This document shows positions 35,701 through 48,357 of a DNA stretch of 64,000 nt, piece after piece. A program made the translations under genes and the position numbers. This stretch comes from Bursaphelenchus xylophilus. Its lineage: Eukaryota; Nematoda; Chromadorea; Rhabditida; Aphelenchoididae. The first letter of the stretch is position 1, and each line of letters begins with the position of its first letter. The DNA lies in contig CAJFCV020000004.1 in the NCBI GenBank assembly GCA_904066235.2, forward strand, positions 7,502,001 through 7,566,000. Direction: 5' to 3'. Under the pieces are notes generated by a model. That model did not search any database. It was not told the origin of the DNA and saw only the letters and a list, made by a program, of their open reading frames with translations.

Positions 35701-37321
35701 CCTGACCTTATCAACTTTTGACCTAAAATTTGCAGCGACAAATCACTGCTTGACCATACTGCTCAAACCTATGACTTGCGCATAATAATCGAATACCAAA
35801 CATTCTTTACTTAATAGTAATTCATCAGGCGCCGAAATTGTAAAGTGCTCTAAAATGTTGCGGAAAATCGAAATAGAAATTGTTAAAAAATGAATTGAAA
35901 AAAGTAAATTTTTTTATTTTTTTTGAAACGCTGCAAAATTATGCAACAGATGTAATATAATAGTTTTGCTCGTTTTCCCCCAAATAAATATCGTTTTCCA
36001 ACTATTTTCTCATGGAAAAAGTAGTCATCAATCCGACTTTTCACCTTCAAAAAAACTTTGTGGAAGAACCTTGGAAGTCGGGCGTTTATTTATTTTCTCA
36101 CCATCAAGGCTATTCATATCAAAAAAAGTTAGCCAAAAGGAGTAAAGAAAGTGGTTGGAATACCTCCAAATAAGGTGGAATTTCTCAAATTTCAAAAAAT
36201 AATTTCCCAAAAATCTCCAAAAATAAGCTCATTACACCCGCTCGGCCCTAAAATCCTCAAATATTCAAATCTCCGGCGCTCTAAAACTTGGACGTCTGGT
36301 TGGGAAGAATTTGCGCGTCTTTCGAGAAATGACGGCTCGAATCTTTTTTGTATTATTTGTGAGTTCGGACCGGTTGAAAGAAAAGGGTTTGGTCCAAAGG
36401 GTTAAAGAAACAGCCAAGAGTTTCAGGTGAGAATAAAAGGGGATTTGAAAACGTGGGAGAAGTAAAGGTTAGGGGAATAGAAGGGTAAGGTAAAATTAAA
36501 AGGCGAAACAATACATCTTTTTTGGGGATAAAATAAAAAAAATGAGCAGAAAATACATAAATCGTATGGTAAAATTTTGACAAGACTGACAAAAAATATG
36601 TATAATTATCTATAAAATTTGTCAAATTTGCTGCCTCCTTTTAGATTTGTTGCTCTAAAAACCGATGAAACCCCCTTCTACTGTACAAACTATTACCCAG
36701 TAGATTAAAAAAAGGTGAAGAAGAGCACATGAGGGCGCCAAATAACAATTGGAGTAAATTTGCGAAAAATCTTTCTTTTTTTGAGTCGGCGCCAAGAAAT
36801 TGGGGTGCGCGTTATAAACGGTGCCAATTTCGAGAATACAAAGTAAATTTAATTCGTTAACGGAAATCGCAACAAAAGTTATTGAAAAAAGTGCAGAATG
36901 TCGTATATTGTGAGATTTCCCAAAAAATTTGTTTTCTGCCAAAATTCTGGATAATAAAAATGATGACTCAAATATGAAACCGTGTTCTTACCTGACCAAC
37001 GTATCCACTTGCTCTGAAGTGTAAACTTCTTTTTTCCTCTCCACTTTCTTCGTTGTTCTAGAACTCTCTGGAGACGTTGCTTTTACTGCGGCCGCAACTC
37101 TAGTGCAAGATGTGGATGGCTGGTTGTTGTTAACCCGTGTTGGCGAGGTTGCAGCGCTCTCTTGTTCCTCCGGAATCGGCTCCATTGGATAGGAGCCGGT
37201 CCAGCTGCCGTTCAGCGCCGCTGGTGCTGGCGGAGGCCTCGAATTGGATGTACTGGGAGCATTCATTCCCGTTCTACCCGCACTACCCGCCGGAGGCATT
37301 TGTTGCGCAATTGTGGACAGG
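20761..37321 (-). CDS. jac-1: p120/delta-catenin homolog with four FN3 domains (JAC-1)
   Basis: A junctional catenin that binds the cadherin juxtamembrane tail. Exons from the right are 36992-37321, 33968-34039, 33179-33350, 32487-32931, 26285-26416, 26029-26208, 25297-25889, 24351-24552, 23532-23669, 23217-23357, 22913-23142, 21967-22437, 20987-21850 and 20761-20847. All phases agree and give 1344 residues if ATG 37299 is the start. The frame is open upstream to an acceptor at 37322, so a more distal 5' exon may exist. Four FN3 domains occupy about residues 270-700, for example DLLLSWQPPSD paired with LEDLDYQFRVTAANPAGFG, and WVRLHWNPPEG with DAGYEFRVSA. The exon joins inside this region are mostly phase 1. 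Armadillo repeats follow (about 760-1170; IPLLIKLLQHPNSEIVRNCC, VCAVMTALRNLCIDPKN). The protein ends GDSWV, the PDZ-binding tail of the delta-catenin/ARVCF branch. FN3 domains on a p120 protein are typical of nematode JAC-1. The intron 26417-32486 is 6.07 kb. Confidence 0.94.
22595..22707. repeat. GGCCC-rich low-complexity tract in a jac-1 intron
   Basis: About 110 bases of almost pure G and C (GGCCCGGCCCGG units in both orientations, interrupted by short A/T-containing pieces) lie in a 475-base intron that is otherwise AT-rich. It can form strong hairpins. Copies of a CACTGTGCA palindrome flank it on both sides. Confidence 0.85.
23670..24350. other. jac-1 intron
   Basis: This 681-base AT-rich intron has no supportable exon. 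The phase-1 join across it connects the end of the fourth FN3 domain (ITIGSLT) to KYLEAERHG. Confidence 0.6.
24553..25296. other. jac-1 intron inside the fourth FN3 domain
   Basis: The 744-base phase-0 intron splits the fourth FN3 domain between STLPVL and GYDVEF. A minus ORF at 24598-24852 lies inside it but is not needed, because the domain is complete without it. Confidence 0.6.
26417..28345. other. Left part of the large jac-1 intron
   Basis: About 1.9 kb of AT-rich intron. It contains an exact 18-base copy of GAGGTCATGGATAATATA at 27401-27418, also present at 4341-4358. No exon is supported. Confidence 0.45.
28346..28538 (-). CDS. jac-1: Alternative first exon of jac-1 inside the 6-kb intron
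   Basis: A 64-codon exon starts MSSLYYPTSLFRPPSPEP and ends with a GTAAGA donor in phase 1. That is the phase accepted by the next downstream jac-1 exons at 26416, 26208 and 25889. Upstream of the ATG lies a TTCTCTGCAG acceptor followed by 8 bases, and an in-frame TGA immediately precedes the ATG, so this is a first exon and not an internal one. It is rich in Pro and Tyr, with repeated SDYAEV and GRYAEI motifs that could be phosphorylation sites. If spliced to 26416 the isoform would lack the first half of FN3-1; if spliced to 26208 it would begin cleanly at FN3-2. The isoform is an inference from splice signals. Confidence 0.75.
28539..32486. other. Right part of the large jac-1 intron
   Basis: About 3.9 kb of AT-rich sequence contains only short unsupported ORFs. 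It must hold the promoter or outron of the 28538 start. A GC-richer patch at 31740-32060 stands out slightly. No repeat or RNA gene is recognised. Confidence 0.45.
33351..33967. other. jac-1 intron
   Basis: A 617-base AT-rich intron with nothing recognisable. The phase-2 join over it forms the Ile codon before MAHTYVTHLPG. Confidence 0.55.
34040..36991. other. jac-1 intron
   Basis: This 2.95-kb phase-2 intron separates SEQVDTLV from TLPEDIVPTDW. Only short low-complexity ORFs occur. No repeat family or RNA gene is recognised. Confidence 0.55.
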
Positions 37322-40300
37322 CTGAAAAATGGAAATTGGAGGTATGAACGCTAGCAAACATTTCAAAACATTTTTCTATTTCTACATCTATAAAGGAATT
37401 TTTGAAGAGCCCTCTAAGCTGTTTTATAACGATTCTTCGGGTTTCCAAAAAGTAAACAAGCAAAAACACTAAAACCGTCTTCAAAACTCACTAATCCAAA
37501 CTCTTTTCGTCCCAATCAGTTGACTGATCGATGAGCCTCTTTCAAAAGTTTTGAGGCATTTTTTCTCGTCGAGATTATTGGTCTGACAAAACCGAACTGA
37601 TCGATCAGCAGAATATGAGGATAATTTGTCGATTCTGGAAGAAAATTTTATGGGATTCAATTTTAAATATAAATGGGAGAATAAAAACGCGAAAAATAGG
37701 GAAATTGAAGGGAAAATAGAGGAAAAATATAAAAACCCGGTTTTTAGGGGTAACACGACTATAAGATTAGTTTATATTGTTGCAGATTAAAATGACCAGG
37801 TTGGGTCGCTTGTTATCATGCTCAAAATACAACAAAAAATAAAGGGAAAATAATGACAGAGGAGGCTGAATACTAAAAGAAAGTAATTTTCATAGCACAA
37901 AAAATGAAATTAAAGCTAATGCGCTCAAGAATAGACCGGCCAGGTGTGATAAGGGGTGACCATAGCAAAAATGCAACAAGACCCAGCCTAAAAGTAAAAA
38001 AGTCCAGATTTCTCGGCAAAATAATGAAAATTTCTTGATTTTTTTCAATAGCTACCTGAATTTCATCCCTCCAAAATTTTTTACAACGTTCCAAGGTTCT
38101 TCACAAAACTCTTCAAAGAAGCCACCACCATCAACTTCGAGCCCCTAAAAATTTTATGCGAAATTTTACAGCCCAACGCTAGCGATTTATCATCTCTCTT
38201 CTTTTGACGCGTAACGGTTTTTCTGACATTTTATGGAGTCGATTCGTTACTTGTGCCAATATGCAAATCAGCCAACCGAGAGCCACATGTGGAATGAAGA
38301 ATTGTGGTCGGGAAGACAAAGAGTTTTTTGGGCTGATCGGTCAGAGAAAGAGTACTGTTGATTATTAATATAAAAAAGAGAAAAGAAAAGTTTACTTTGA
38401 CTTTTGAGTTAAAAATGCAAAATTTCGGGCTTTAAAAGTCCAAGGAAATATTTTTTCACCTCAATGGCGTTCTAATGGCGTAAGAAAAAGTCTAAAAAGA
38501 GCGCAATGTCATAAAAAACGATTGGCAGAAGGGAACAACCAAAAAAGAACAACGGCGGAAAATGCCGAGACTCCCAAACAAAGAAATCTCAGGATGTGTC
38601 ATATGGCATCATAAGGGTTAGTCGGCTGATTTTTAGGAACTATATTCTTACTTATAAACGCTTCAAGGTTATTATCTTGTACTACGATACTAAACAGATA
38701 AAAACTTTTCCGCTGATCAAATTTATCTGAAATTTTGTCAAAACGATATGATTTTTTACAACCCGGCCATAAAACATCTGATACTTTGATCCAGCCAGTA
38801 ATTTTAAGGTCGTACATAGTTGAAAACTCCAACGACTTCCGGTCTAAAAGGCTCGGCGGTCTCTACAGATTAAACGCAAAAAAATCGAGCTTATGCTTTA
38901 ACTTTGCGACAAATTTTGGCTAAATACTTGCCTCTTCTTGTGGGCACGGTTTGTGATATGAGGACCTAAGCTTTGTCGTAGACGACGGAAAAGCAGTCTT
39001 CAAACCAGTTGCTACAAAATTCAAATCAGTTCTAGTAAGTTCAAGCACGACTTTTCTCTCGCCTCTTCCTTGGCTCCTCCACAAGTTGCCTCCCAAACTT
39101 CCAATAAAATCTTTTCAAACGCTCCAAATCTCCCTTCAAATTTATGACCACCGGAAATCCCGCATGACATAGGATTATTCGAAATTTGTGAGGAAAGGAA
39201 AAAGTTCTTTGTCCAAAAAAGGGAAAACAAAAACATTCCGGAACTTGAAGAACACCCCACAAGCCAGAAAACGGAGAAGAAAAACTCCCAAAACGGCCTG
39301 TTCCGATGTTGTAAGAAGAGGATTTTTTCCGTCTCCAAAATCCCCTTACACGGGGATTTCGGCCGAAGAAAAAGTGCAAAAATCTAAACAGATGTGACAA
39401 GGAGGAAATGAAGCAGTGTTATGAATTGATTTATAATCTTTTTACATGTTGAAAGCAAATTAAAAATTATAAATAGTGCAGAATAACGATCTATATACGA
39501 ATTTCCAAGATTAAAATTTTCGCTACTGGACTCACATCTTTAAATGTGAATTATTTATTTAAAAATATATAATTCACGAAATTCGAAGATCTTGATAAAC
39601 TTGCGTAATAATTTAAATGGGCTTTCTGCACAACAGATTATTTTTTAAAAACTCTACAATTTCGTTATCACCCAGTTGTCTCGTATTTCAGTATAGTTCT
39701 CTCAAGTTTTAAGCTTTCTATATCCCCTAAAACCGCATACATTCGAGCTCTCTCCAACACTAAAAAATAAACAAAATATTCGTTATCATGGAAAGCCCCT
39801 CCGAAATTTGATACATTCAGAATGTGGCGAATGAAAAATGTCACACCTGGCAGCATTTTTCATTCAACTCCTGCGGACACTAAATGTTTCAAAACGTAAG
39901 CATGTTTTATATCCAAAGCATAGAAGTTCTTGGAGAAGAAAAGTTTTGTTGAAACAACTGACCGCAGGCCTTGAAATCAGTTTTTGAGGTTGGGAGAATG
40001 TGTTTTTTGATTCCCAAAAAATGAGAGGAAAATTGCAAACCAAAATTTTTAAAAATAACCGCAAAAAGTCGAGCATATGCCCTACAATCTTGTTCTAAAT
40101 TTGCAAGTGTTTATCGAATTTCTGAGCTGAATTTTGAGTTTTATTCTGATCATTTTCTAGCGAACAGTTAAAAAAATTAGAATCATCACACAAACTAATT
40201 TAAAACATTTGATTGATGATCATGAATCCGATGCCAAAGCATATTTTCCAAAAAAAAATCCTAAATTAATACCGTTTTTTATCGTCTTTAGTCGTAAATT

Positions 40301-43300
40301 CGTCTGGTTTCCTAATTTGGGTATAGAAAAGGAACGCCGCAAAAAACGGCCGTAATTTTTGACCTTTCCAAAAAAGTCCCAAAAACAAGCCATCCAGAAT
40401 TCCTCTTTTTACAACGGAATTTCAGTACGTTAAAAGTATGGATAGTTATTTTCCGATGACAAAGAATAAAATTACTCGTCAGAACATGATTGCGCAATAA
40501 AACGGCTAATAAAATGAAGTGAAAATGGGATCAAATGGCCATACAAAAGGAAGACGGCTATTCAGCGGGAAAATCGTGATCAGAGCTCGAGATTTGCTGC
40601 ATCCGAATGGGGGAATATAGGGATAAGCAAATATAAGTACATATTATTATTCGGTCGTGTTTAGAGAGGGAGGCCGAAAAAAAGAACGTTTATATGCTAC
40701 TCATAAGGAAACTGATTTTAAAGGACCAAAACAACTCTATTTTAACCATGCGTTTTAGGCTTGAGACATGAAATGTGACACGATTTTTGCTGTACAAACA
40801 GGAATTTTAAATAGTCCAGAATAATCAGATTGATTGTAAAATACATCGTCAACTGTTTTAAAATTGTTTTTACTTTGTTTTCAGCGCGTGGGAAAACACA
40901 AATTTCTGTGACATTTCGTCCTCCGACCGGTAAAAGCAAGATTCAAATGTAGTCTTTGGTCCAAGGGAGATGTGTGTCGCATGGGGAAGATATTTAGAAG
41001 TTTTACCTATGTAATTTTTTTTAAGGTTCAAATAAATATGCAAATTTTAATTATTTCAATTGTCAACGGCGGCCAAAAAATCCATTATACCCGTAGAACG
41101 TTCAGTTCAATAAAATCTTGTATTGCGAAAAATCCCAATTATTTTCCTATACTATAAAAAAACCTCTGTCTTCGGTTCTTTAATCCAGAAACATTTGGAC
41201 AAAATAAATATAAAAGTCAGTCCACCTTTCCTGAAAATTAATTTGTCTAAAAATAAAAAAGTCTCTTCTGTTCTCTCCTATTATCACAAAACAAATGTTA
41301 TCAAAATTTCCTCCTCCAAATCTCTTCAACCAGCATTCTTTCGGAGCTAAACATATTTTTCGTTTTCTTCGTTTTTTGGCCAAGGAAAAAGAAATGACGA
41401 GAGTGGTTATTGACAACTCTTCAAAACGTTGTTATAACAGAAATGACGGCTGTTATGTGCGGTTTTTTCATGCAAGTTTTTGGAAAAAAGGATGAGAAGT
41501 TAGAGGTTTGAGGACTTGGAGGAGTAAAGTAGTCGGGGTTCTGGAGGATTAACGTGACAATGGCAGATGGAGAGAAAAAATGAAAAAATCGAAAAAAATA
41601 AAAATATCTCTTTCTAAGATTTTTTGCAGGTTCAAAGCCTAACATTGCAATAAGGTGAAACTTTTTTTCTGGCGAGCGCGACTTGTGTTCGAAATTTGAG
41701 CTTCTATCCAATTTTGTTTGACGTCCAAAAAATTATTTAGATTCATCATCCCAAAAATCCCGCCGTTCTCGAAATTCTTCCCTCAAAACTTTTCCAGCTG
41801 ATTCTCGAATTAGCCGAAGAATGCAAAGCCATTCCCAAACGGACATAAACTAAAATATTAACAAGTCCCCTTTTTTCACATAAAGTTTGGCCGAAGGAGG
41901 AAAGTCCATTCAGTGAGTGGGCCATAATGGACGGGCCAAGTTGGAGAAAGCGGGGAACGCATTAATAATGCCAGAGGCGCCAAACCCCATGTCCAGCTTG
42001 TTCGGTCGCGCGGCCTCAAAGTCCTTCCGGTCATTTCTATGGCCACTAAAATGACCTCTGCCTTCTTACGTCCATCGGCCGCCTCAGGGGATGGGAGAAT
42101 TTATTAGCCGCAAATTGGATGCGAAACCGTTCGTTGGGGGTAATTGGAAATGACAAATAGAGGTAGAGTGGTCTTAAAAGCCGTGTCGAAAATTTTAGGA
42201 AAAAATAAATTTTTAGAAAATTTGGTTCTTCAAAAAATCTGGGTTATACCAAGGTTTATACCAAAAATGAAAGTAAAATAAAATTTTTTTACAAATAACT
42301 TTTTTAAATAACCAGAAAAGGTGTTTATACAAAAATAATGTTTTTTCAGCGCTAATGGAACCCTTTTCTCTAACAAATTAATAATCATTATGAAATGCTA
42401 AAAACGCTTTCTCCACTAATAAAAAAAATCATAGAAGGAAAAGATATTTTTTTCAAAATGCTGAATTAATTTTGCAATTTTTCCTGGATAAGAAAACTTA
42501 TATATGACATACGAAACCGCAAGCTAAAAATTTCAAGATTAAAACTGCATGACCTTGAAGCAACAATATTTCAGATGAAATCTTGAAATGTTCGACCAAA
42601 AGATTTTATCGCCGAGCCAGCTTGTGGGTTTTCTATTCGCCTTATTTGGCCATATTGTTCATAAGCCGAAACCCAAGGCGCGTGTGAAAACGCGTCGGCC
42701 GCAAGGCACATTAGCGAGAAAAAGGTTTCTCGGGGAGTAAAATACGCAAACTGCACAAAAAATTTAAAAAAAAATTTTTATCAAGAAAATCGGAAACCCT
42801 CAAATTTAAAATAAAAAACTCTAAAATTTTAGTCTTGATAAAACGAGATTTCCTAAAATCTCATATAAAAAATCAAAAAATCAGCAAAACTGATCTCGGG
42901 TCTCTCTCTGACCTTACCTAATTAGCGGAAAAATCGGCCGTCAAATTGACATTGAGCAAGAAAATCTCTCCTCGAAATGTCGCTCATCCTCGCGCACAGA
43001 TGGCCAATCAAGTGCCGAGGACAGGGTGAAAACATAACACTTGAATCTTGGTCGAGATAAAATATGTGCGGCGCGGTTTGGGAAATAAATTATGCCGAGG
43101 GAAATGAAAATTGAAATTTTGGTAAAAGGCAGCAAGCAAATTTCAACCGAGAATATTGGAAGAATCACGAAAAAGAGGCCATTATTGACAACAAAAGGGA
43201 CCAAAAGGTGATAATGAGATTTTAGATGAAATTAGCCATCTAATGTGAAACGTGGGGGCATTCAAGTGATTTAGAGCATAGAAAAATTTGAGAATCAAGA

Positions 43301-46300
43301 GTTTTTTAAAATCCAAAAAATTTTGAAGCAAATTTCTTGAATCGGATGTTAAGATTTACTTACAAAAATATTTTTTCTCGGTTTCTAAACTAAACACAAA
43401 TCATTCGTTTATCAGCGGCGGTCGGGATGTTCAGCGCTTGTCTTTGTGAGAGAAATGAGCTCATTAAATGAGCTTTTAGTATATAGATCTTCATGGAGTC
43501 TGACTCTAATTTTAACCATCTCTATCCCGTCTAAAATGTTGATTATAAATTATTAAAAAAATGTAAAAAAATGCCTATTTTTCATCAAAAAGCAGTCCAA
43601 ACAAATCGTTTACGACAATGTTTTTGAAGCGCCGTTAAACACCGGCATGAAGATGAAGTGTACTGGCCGGAAACAGCGCCAAAAAAGTTTATTCTTTGGG
43701 GCCGAAGCGCCTAAAACACAAACCGCAATCAGGCGTCCGGAAAAGGGCTTAAAAACTTACCACACCGGCCATTTGCCATTCCATTGCACGTTAAATAAAG
43801 GATGATAAGTAGAAGAAAATAGAGCAAAAAATTATTTTCAAAATTTGCTAAGCAAAAAGCGAAAAATTAAAATCTTATTTTGCCAAAAATCAAGATTTCC
43901 GCTTCTACAGCGAGTAAAATATTCAACTTTCGAAGGAATGTCCACCGAAAATCCTCCAGAGAAGTGCAATAAAACAAAAAAGACGGCGTTTTTGTCCCAT
44001 TCTACAACCGAAAAGTGTCATAAATGTGATTTGTGACCTCTCTTTTTCATGGGTGAAGTTTGAGGAAAAAAAACGAAGAAAAAATGGACTTTGATTGACA
44101 ATCAAGCTCCAAAAAAGTTGTTGATAAACAACAATGCAACTGACTCAAATCCTCGTGAGAGTTCGTTGATAAATGATGCAGATTGTATGCAAGAGATTAG
44201 AATTATAGGGGGTTTAAGAATTTGTGGACGAGGAAGTTGCAATGACGGTATTATAAATATTGTTTTTTGTCAGTCAAGATGACACCGCATGAGTCAGATA
44301 TCAAAATTTTTAAAGCCAAACTTAAATCGAAAACGACATATTTTCTTCCAGCTGCAAAAAGCGCAAAATAAATATTTAAGCATCGGCTGCAAACCGCCAA
44401 ATAAGAAAAATTGTAAAAAGATCTGGGGCTTACTTCAATGACATGTCTTGCAAATTATAAAGGAGCACTAGCTTCGTTTTTTTTTGTTAACAGATTGTGA
44501 AACTCAATGTTAAAAAAATAGGTCACATGAAGAATTTTAGTGCTCAAGATATGTGTAAAGATTATTTTTTATTATTAGAATCTTTACACTCGTTTTTGTC
44601 GACTTCAGAAGTAGCCAACAAGCAGTCCAAATTTTTTACCAACTCCTTGTGAACCTTGCGATAACCAAATAAAATCACTCTAGGAAATACATTTTACTGC
44701 TGAACAGTTACTTTAAAAGGGCACAAGCAAAAGGTTCAAAAGGCGAAAGAAAGTTTGCAAGTTGCACCTGTAACCATTAAAATAGTGGTGTTTGGTTTCT
44801 TTCAGCATCTTTGGATGTGAGCTTCAATAAGAAAATTTATTTTTTTCTTTTTGATGCGTAAAACTGCGGCACACGAAAGGCCATAGAAACTCTTGTTGCC
44901 CAAGCCTTTTTATCATCTTTGTTAGGAATCATCACTGATTTTTTAAAAGCGGTTGTGTTAAAATTCGTTTTTTGCCGTTTTCTTTCTACTACGTACAGTT
45001 TTTAATTTATCTCTTGGTTATATCAATGTTGTTGGCATTTCTAACATATTTTTCTGATTCCACATCTTACAACCAGTACCCTGAGAGCATCGGGTTTTCC
45101 GTTCTAATACTTGTTTAGTTCTCGTCTGTTTTCAGTAGCGAGTGAAAGAGAAAAGAGACGACAAATTGGCAATGTTGCTTGGCTGCTCGGGCCCCGGTGG
45201 CGGCCCTTCGGGCAGGGGTTTTGGTGGGCCTCCAAAGCCTCAGAAACGAAGGGCGAAAACGGCCGGCGGTTGGCAGTGCCGTTTTTACTTTTTGTTCGAG
45301 CGACTACTCCCAAACGAGAATTTCCATGTTTTCGGAGAGGCCAAAAAGTTTCCAAAGTGACGTACCGCGTTGTTCATGGAAAATTCGGTTATTATATGCA
45401 ACTCGGGCTTGCTTCATGATATTTTAAGGGGGTTATAAAGTTCTTTTGTATAATATGGGGCGATCTTTGAGATTTTAGTGAGTTGTTGCAATTAGCGGAA
45501 TGAGATATGTCCGGAGTTGAGATTATGGTGAAATATCGCTGATTGTGAGTAGATACAGTGTGAAGATCATAATGCAAACAATAAATATGATAAAATAACC
45601 ATATAAAAGTTAAAGTTGACAAAAAAACCATTGTTTCCCTTCGACCGCCATAGACCTAGGTTTAAATTTATAGCCATGTTGCGCCTTAACTCAAGCCATG
45701 CGATTTTTTGATTGCTTTCAACCGCGTAGAGATTTCCCGTATGTGGCAACTTTTGCTTCTGATGTTATCAATTCAACTTTTGCATGTTTTTTGAATAATT
45801 TTTAATAATCAGATTGCATTTGTCATCTTACTTACGCGACATCCAATCTCCCGAACCTCACTAAGCAATTCGCCAACCTTTCGGCACACTTAGCTCCTCA
45901 CAACCTTCCACCTGTATGTCTATGGGGTTGTTTTTGCGTGGCAAAAGAGACCCAGAAAGACGCTTGTCCTCGTTTTTGCCGGAGGCCGTCGCCTGCCCAC
46001 CCCACAGACTATGGCCAAGCGCACAGAGAACGGCCGGTTGCCGCTGAGACGGATGGAAAAGGAGGGGAAGCCGAGATGGGAGGCCTTGAGAATGGTTGCC
46101 GTTTTCCGGGCTTTGCCGCAAATACGTTGGGTTTTGAAAGAGAGCAGTAGTATTGGAAATTAAATTTTGAGTTAGTCGCAAAGATCCGGGCGTGGGGGAG
46201 GATAGAGGTTGGTCACAGCGGGACAAGGTGTAGTTTTGTTGGTTCTGTTACCGGGAGTGTAGTGCAATCTAAAAGTAAGCGATATTTTAAAGCAGAAATT

Positions 46301-48357
46301 GAAAAATCATTAGCATGTCTCCACTGCAACAAATGTTATTCAGTTTCTCGTGTTTTTTGCGATTTGTCGCACTTTTCGTCGCTGGCAACTCTTCTCTCAG
46401 ACTGTCGAGAAAATATCTGTCGCATCCAAAATCGCATCGCCGCCGGGAAAAAAAGCAATGTCGCGGCAAAATCAAATCGATTTTCTGTTCTGCGACGCGA
46501 TCGGCGCAGCGACGTTCTGCTTATTATTTTTCTGCGACGAGTTCTTATTATTTCCCCGACAGACCGGTAGTTTATGGGCCCATATCGGCATTTCATCCCT
46601 TCTTGATTTTATATTTTGCATTCCGGGAATACCCATCTTTCTTAAGCCGTTGCCCGCTTCCATCCAAGACAACAACCGTTAAACCCTTTTTGCTCGACCA
46701 TGCAATGCCGGCGGCTTTGTGTTCCAGGGAAATGACAAACCTTCAGAAACGGCCGAATTCTTCTTCGGCCGCCTTCCACAGCCACAACAACGGCTGCCGG
46801 CTTCAACTTATTGAGGCTGTATGGGAGAGGGGGGAAGAAGCCGAGACAGGCCTTCCCGAAAAATTGTGTGCCGAGAGCGGAAAACAGCAGGAGGAATGGG
46901 GGAGGCCGGCGAAAAGCAGGCAGATTTCGGCCGCCGCCGTCCTCTCCGTCGGGTTGCTCGCCACAAAAAGATTCTCCCACCGCTCCGGCGAATACAACCA
47001 GCCGGCGGCCGTTGTCCTGCACTCTGCTTTAACGCTTTGCTAGTCTGAGCCCTCAAATTCGCATTCTGGCAATCTCACAATCTCCAGACTGTAGCTTACT
47101 GTATCTCGCATATTCACCCGTATAGTATCTAATCGCCGTATTGCCCATAGTTCCATCGGTTTAGCGAGATTTCCAAAAGCCGCCAACCCCAATTACGGCT
47201 TAAAGCCCCGACAACACTTGCGATTTTTTATGTCCCAAAAAAAAGTTTTCTCTGCTGCATTGCCCTCGGGTCATGGGATCCGTCTTTTGACGCCAACTTA
47301 AGAAATCTCCCCCGGTTTTATTATTACGATTGCGGTTTGGGATGTTGTTCTTGGCCGAGTGAAATGCGTTGCCTTTAGGAAAGTGAATTTAATATTTTTT
47401 GATCGTTGCACCTTTTACTAAACTCGTTATAAAAATTGATGAAAAATTTCAACTATTTTTTGGTAGACAATTGAGAGATTTTCTCGTTGCGGGTCCCATA
47501 ACTTGGTCGTCAGCCCTTCGATGTCGATTTTTGACATCAATTCAGCTAAGAATGCCACCTCTAGAGAATTTTCTGCCCTAATGTTGCCGTATTACTTTAG
47601 CGTCAGACAAAATTTTGGAGGCAATTTCTTAACCTTCTGGCAAAATTCAAGACTTTCTTTTCTGATTTTTAATCCAAATTTCCCCGAAATCTCTTCCATG
47701 AATTCCAAAATCTCTGCGATTTCCAGCTCAAAAGTTGTGCTCGCTTTTTGCAGCGTCCCCATCTCCCCGCGACCCCCACCTCCTCTCCGCGGCAGTTGAC
47801 AAGGGATTGTGGGCGAAAGCGAGGGCAGTGGGAGGCGAGGAATGGCGGGCGGTCGCGTCATCCCGCGCTCTTTTCTCCCTGTTGTTGGCGACTCGACGCC
47901 GCGACAGCCCCTTCTCGCGGTGGGGCTGGGCGATTGCGACAACCCGCTTCTTTCCCCTCTCCCACCACTCCGCCTCGACTGCACTGTGCGTCGTTTCGCC
48001 GGCTTCTTTTTTCTCAATTTAGGGCAGACGGCGAGGTTGCGCTTGGTTGTTCCGAGCTTTTCGGGGTTGCTGACGCCCTCCAAACCGGGGATCGGCGTTG
48101 TTTTTTAGGGAGAAAATTGCTCGGAATTGATGGTTTGACATATTTTGGGTTGATTATTTGATATGCATTTTCCAACAGTCTCTGCACTGTGCAATTTTTT
48201 CCGGGGAAATTATTTCACTGATTCAAACCGATGTTTTATTGCAATTTTTTTGAAATTAAAATTTTGCTTCTAAAATACGCAAAATCCCTTCTAAAATCTA
48301 AACTTTCAGCTGCAACTTGGTCAAATTTTCGATTCCCACTGATTCGTTCTCCAAAAC
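37322..48357. other. 11-kb gene-poor region with GC-rich islands
   Basis: No coding exon could be supported on either strand. The left and central parts are AT-rich, with scattered GC-richer patches (for example 41930-42080). From about 45170 to 48100 there are several GC-rich islands (45170-45300, 45950-46110, 46480-47050, 47740-48100) with many overlapping frames on both strands but no family match or exon structure. The region is upstream of both jac-1 (minus) and the MADF gene (plus). It may hold their regulatory DNA and a distal 5' exon of jac-1. Confidence 0.45.

Noticed and set aside
42571..42756. 61-codon minus ORF as a possible distal jac-1 exon
   Set aside because: No acceptor or phase-2 donor that fits the 37321 exon was found, and the composition is not convincing.
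45104..45427. Overlapping ORFs on both strands near 45.1-45.4 kb
   Set aside because: Four frames are open at once because of base composition; none resembles a family.
46315..47043. 242-codon plus-strand ORF in the GC-rich island
   Set aside because: Several long frames overlap on both strands, as expected from GC-rich, stop-poor sequence. The translation has no domain and no exon structure.
47592..48083. 163-codon minus-strand ORF upstream of the MADF gene
   Set aside because: Arg/Pro/Ser-rich low-complexity translation with equally long frames on the other strand. It fits a GC-rich promoter better than a gene.
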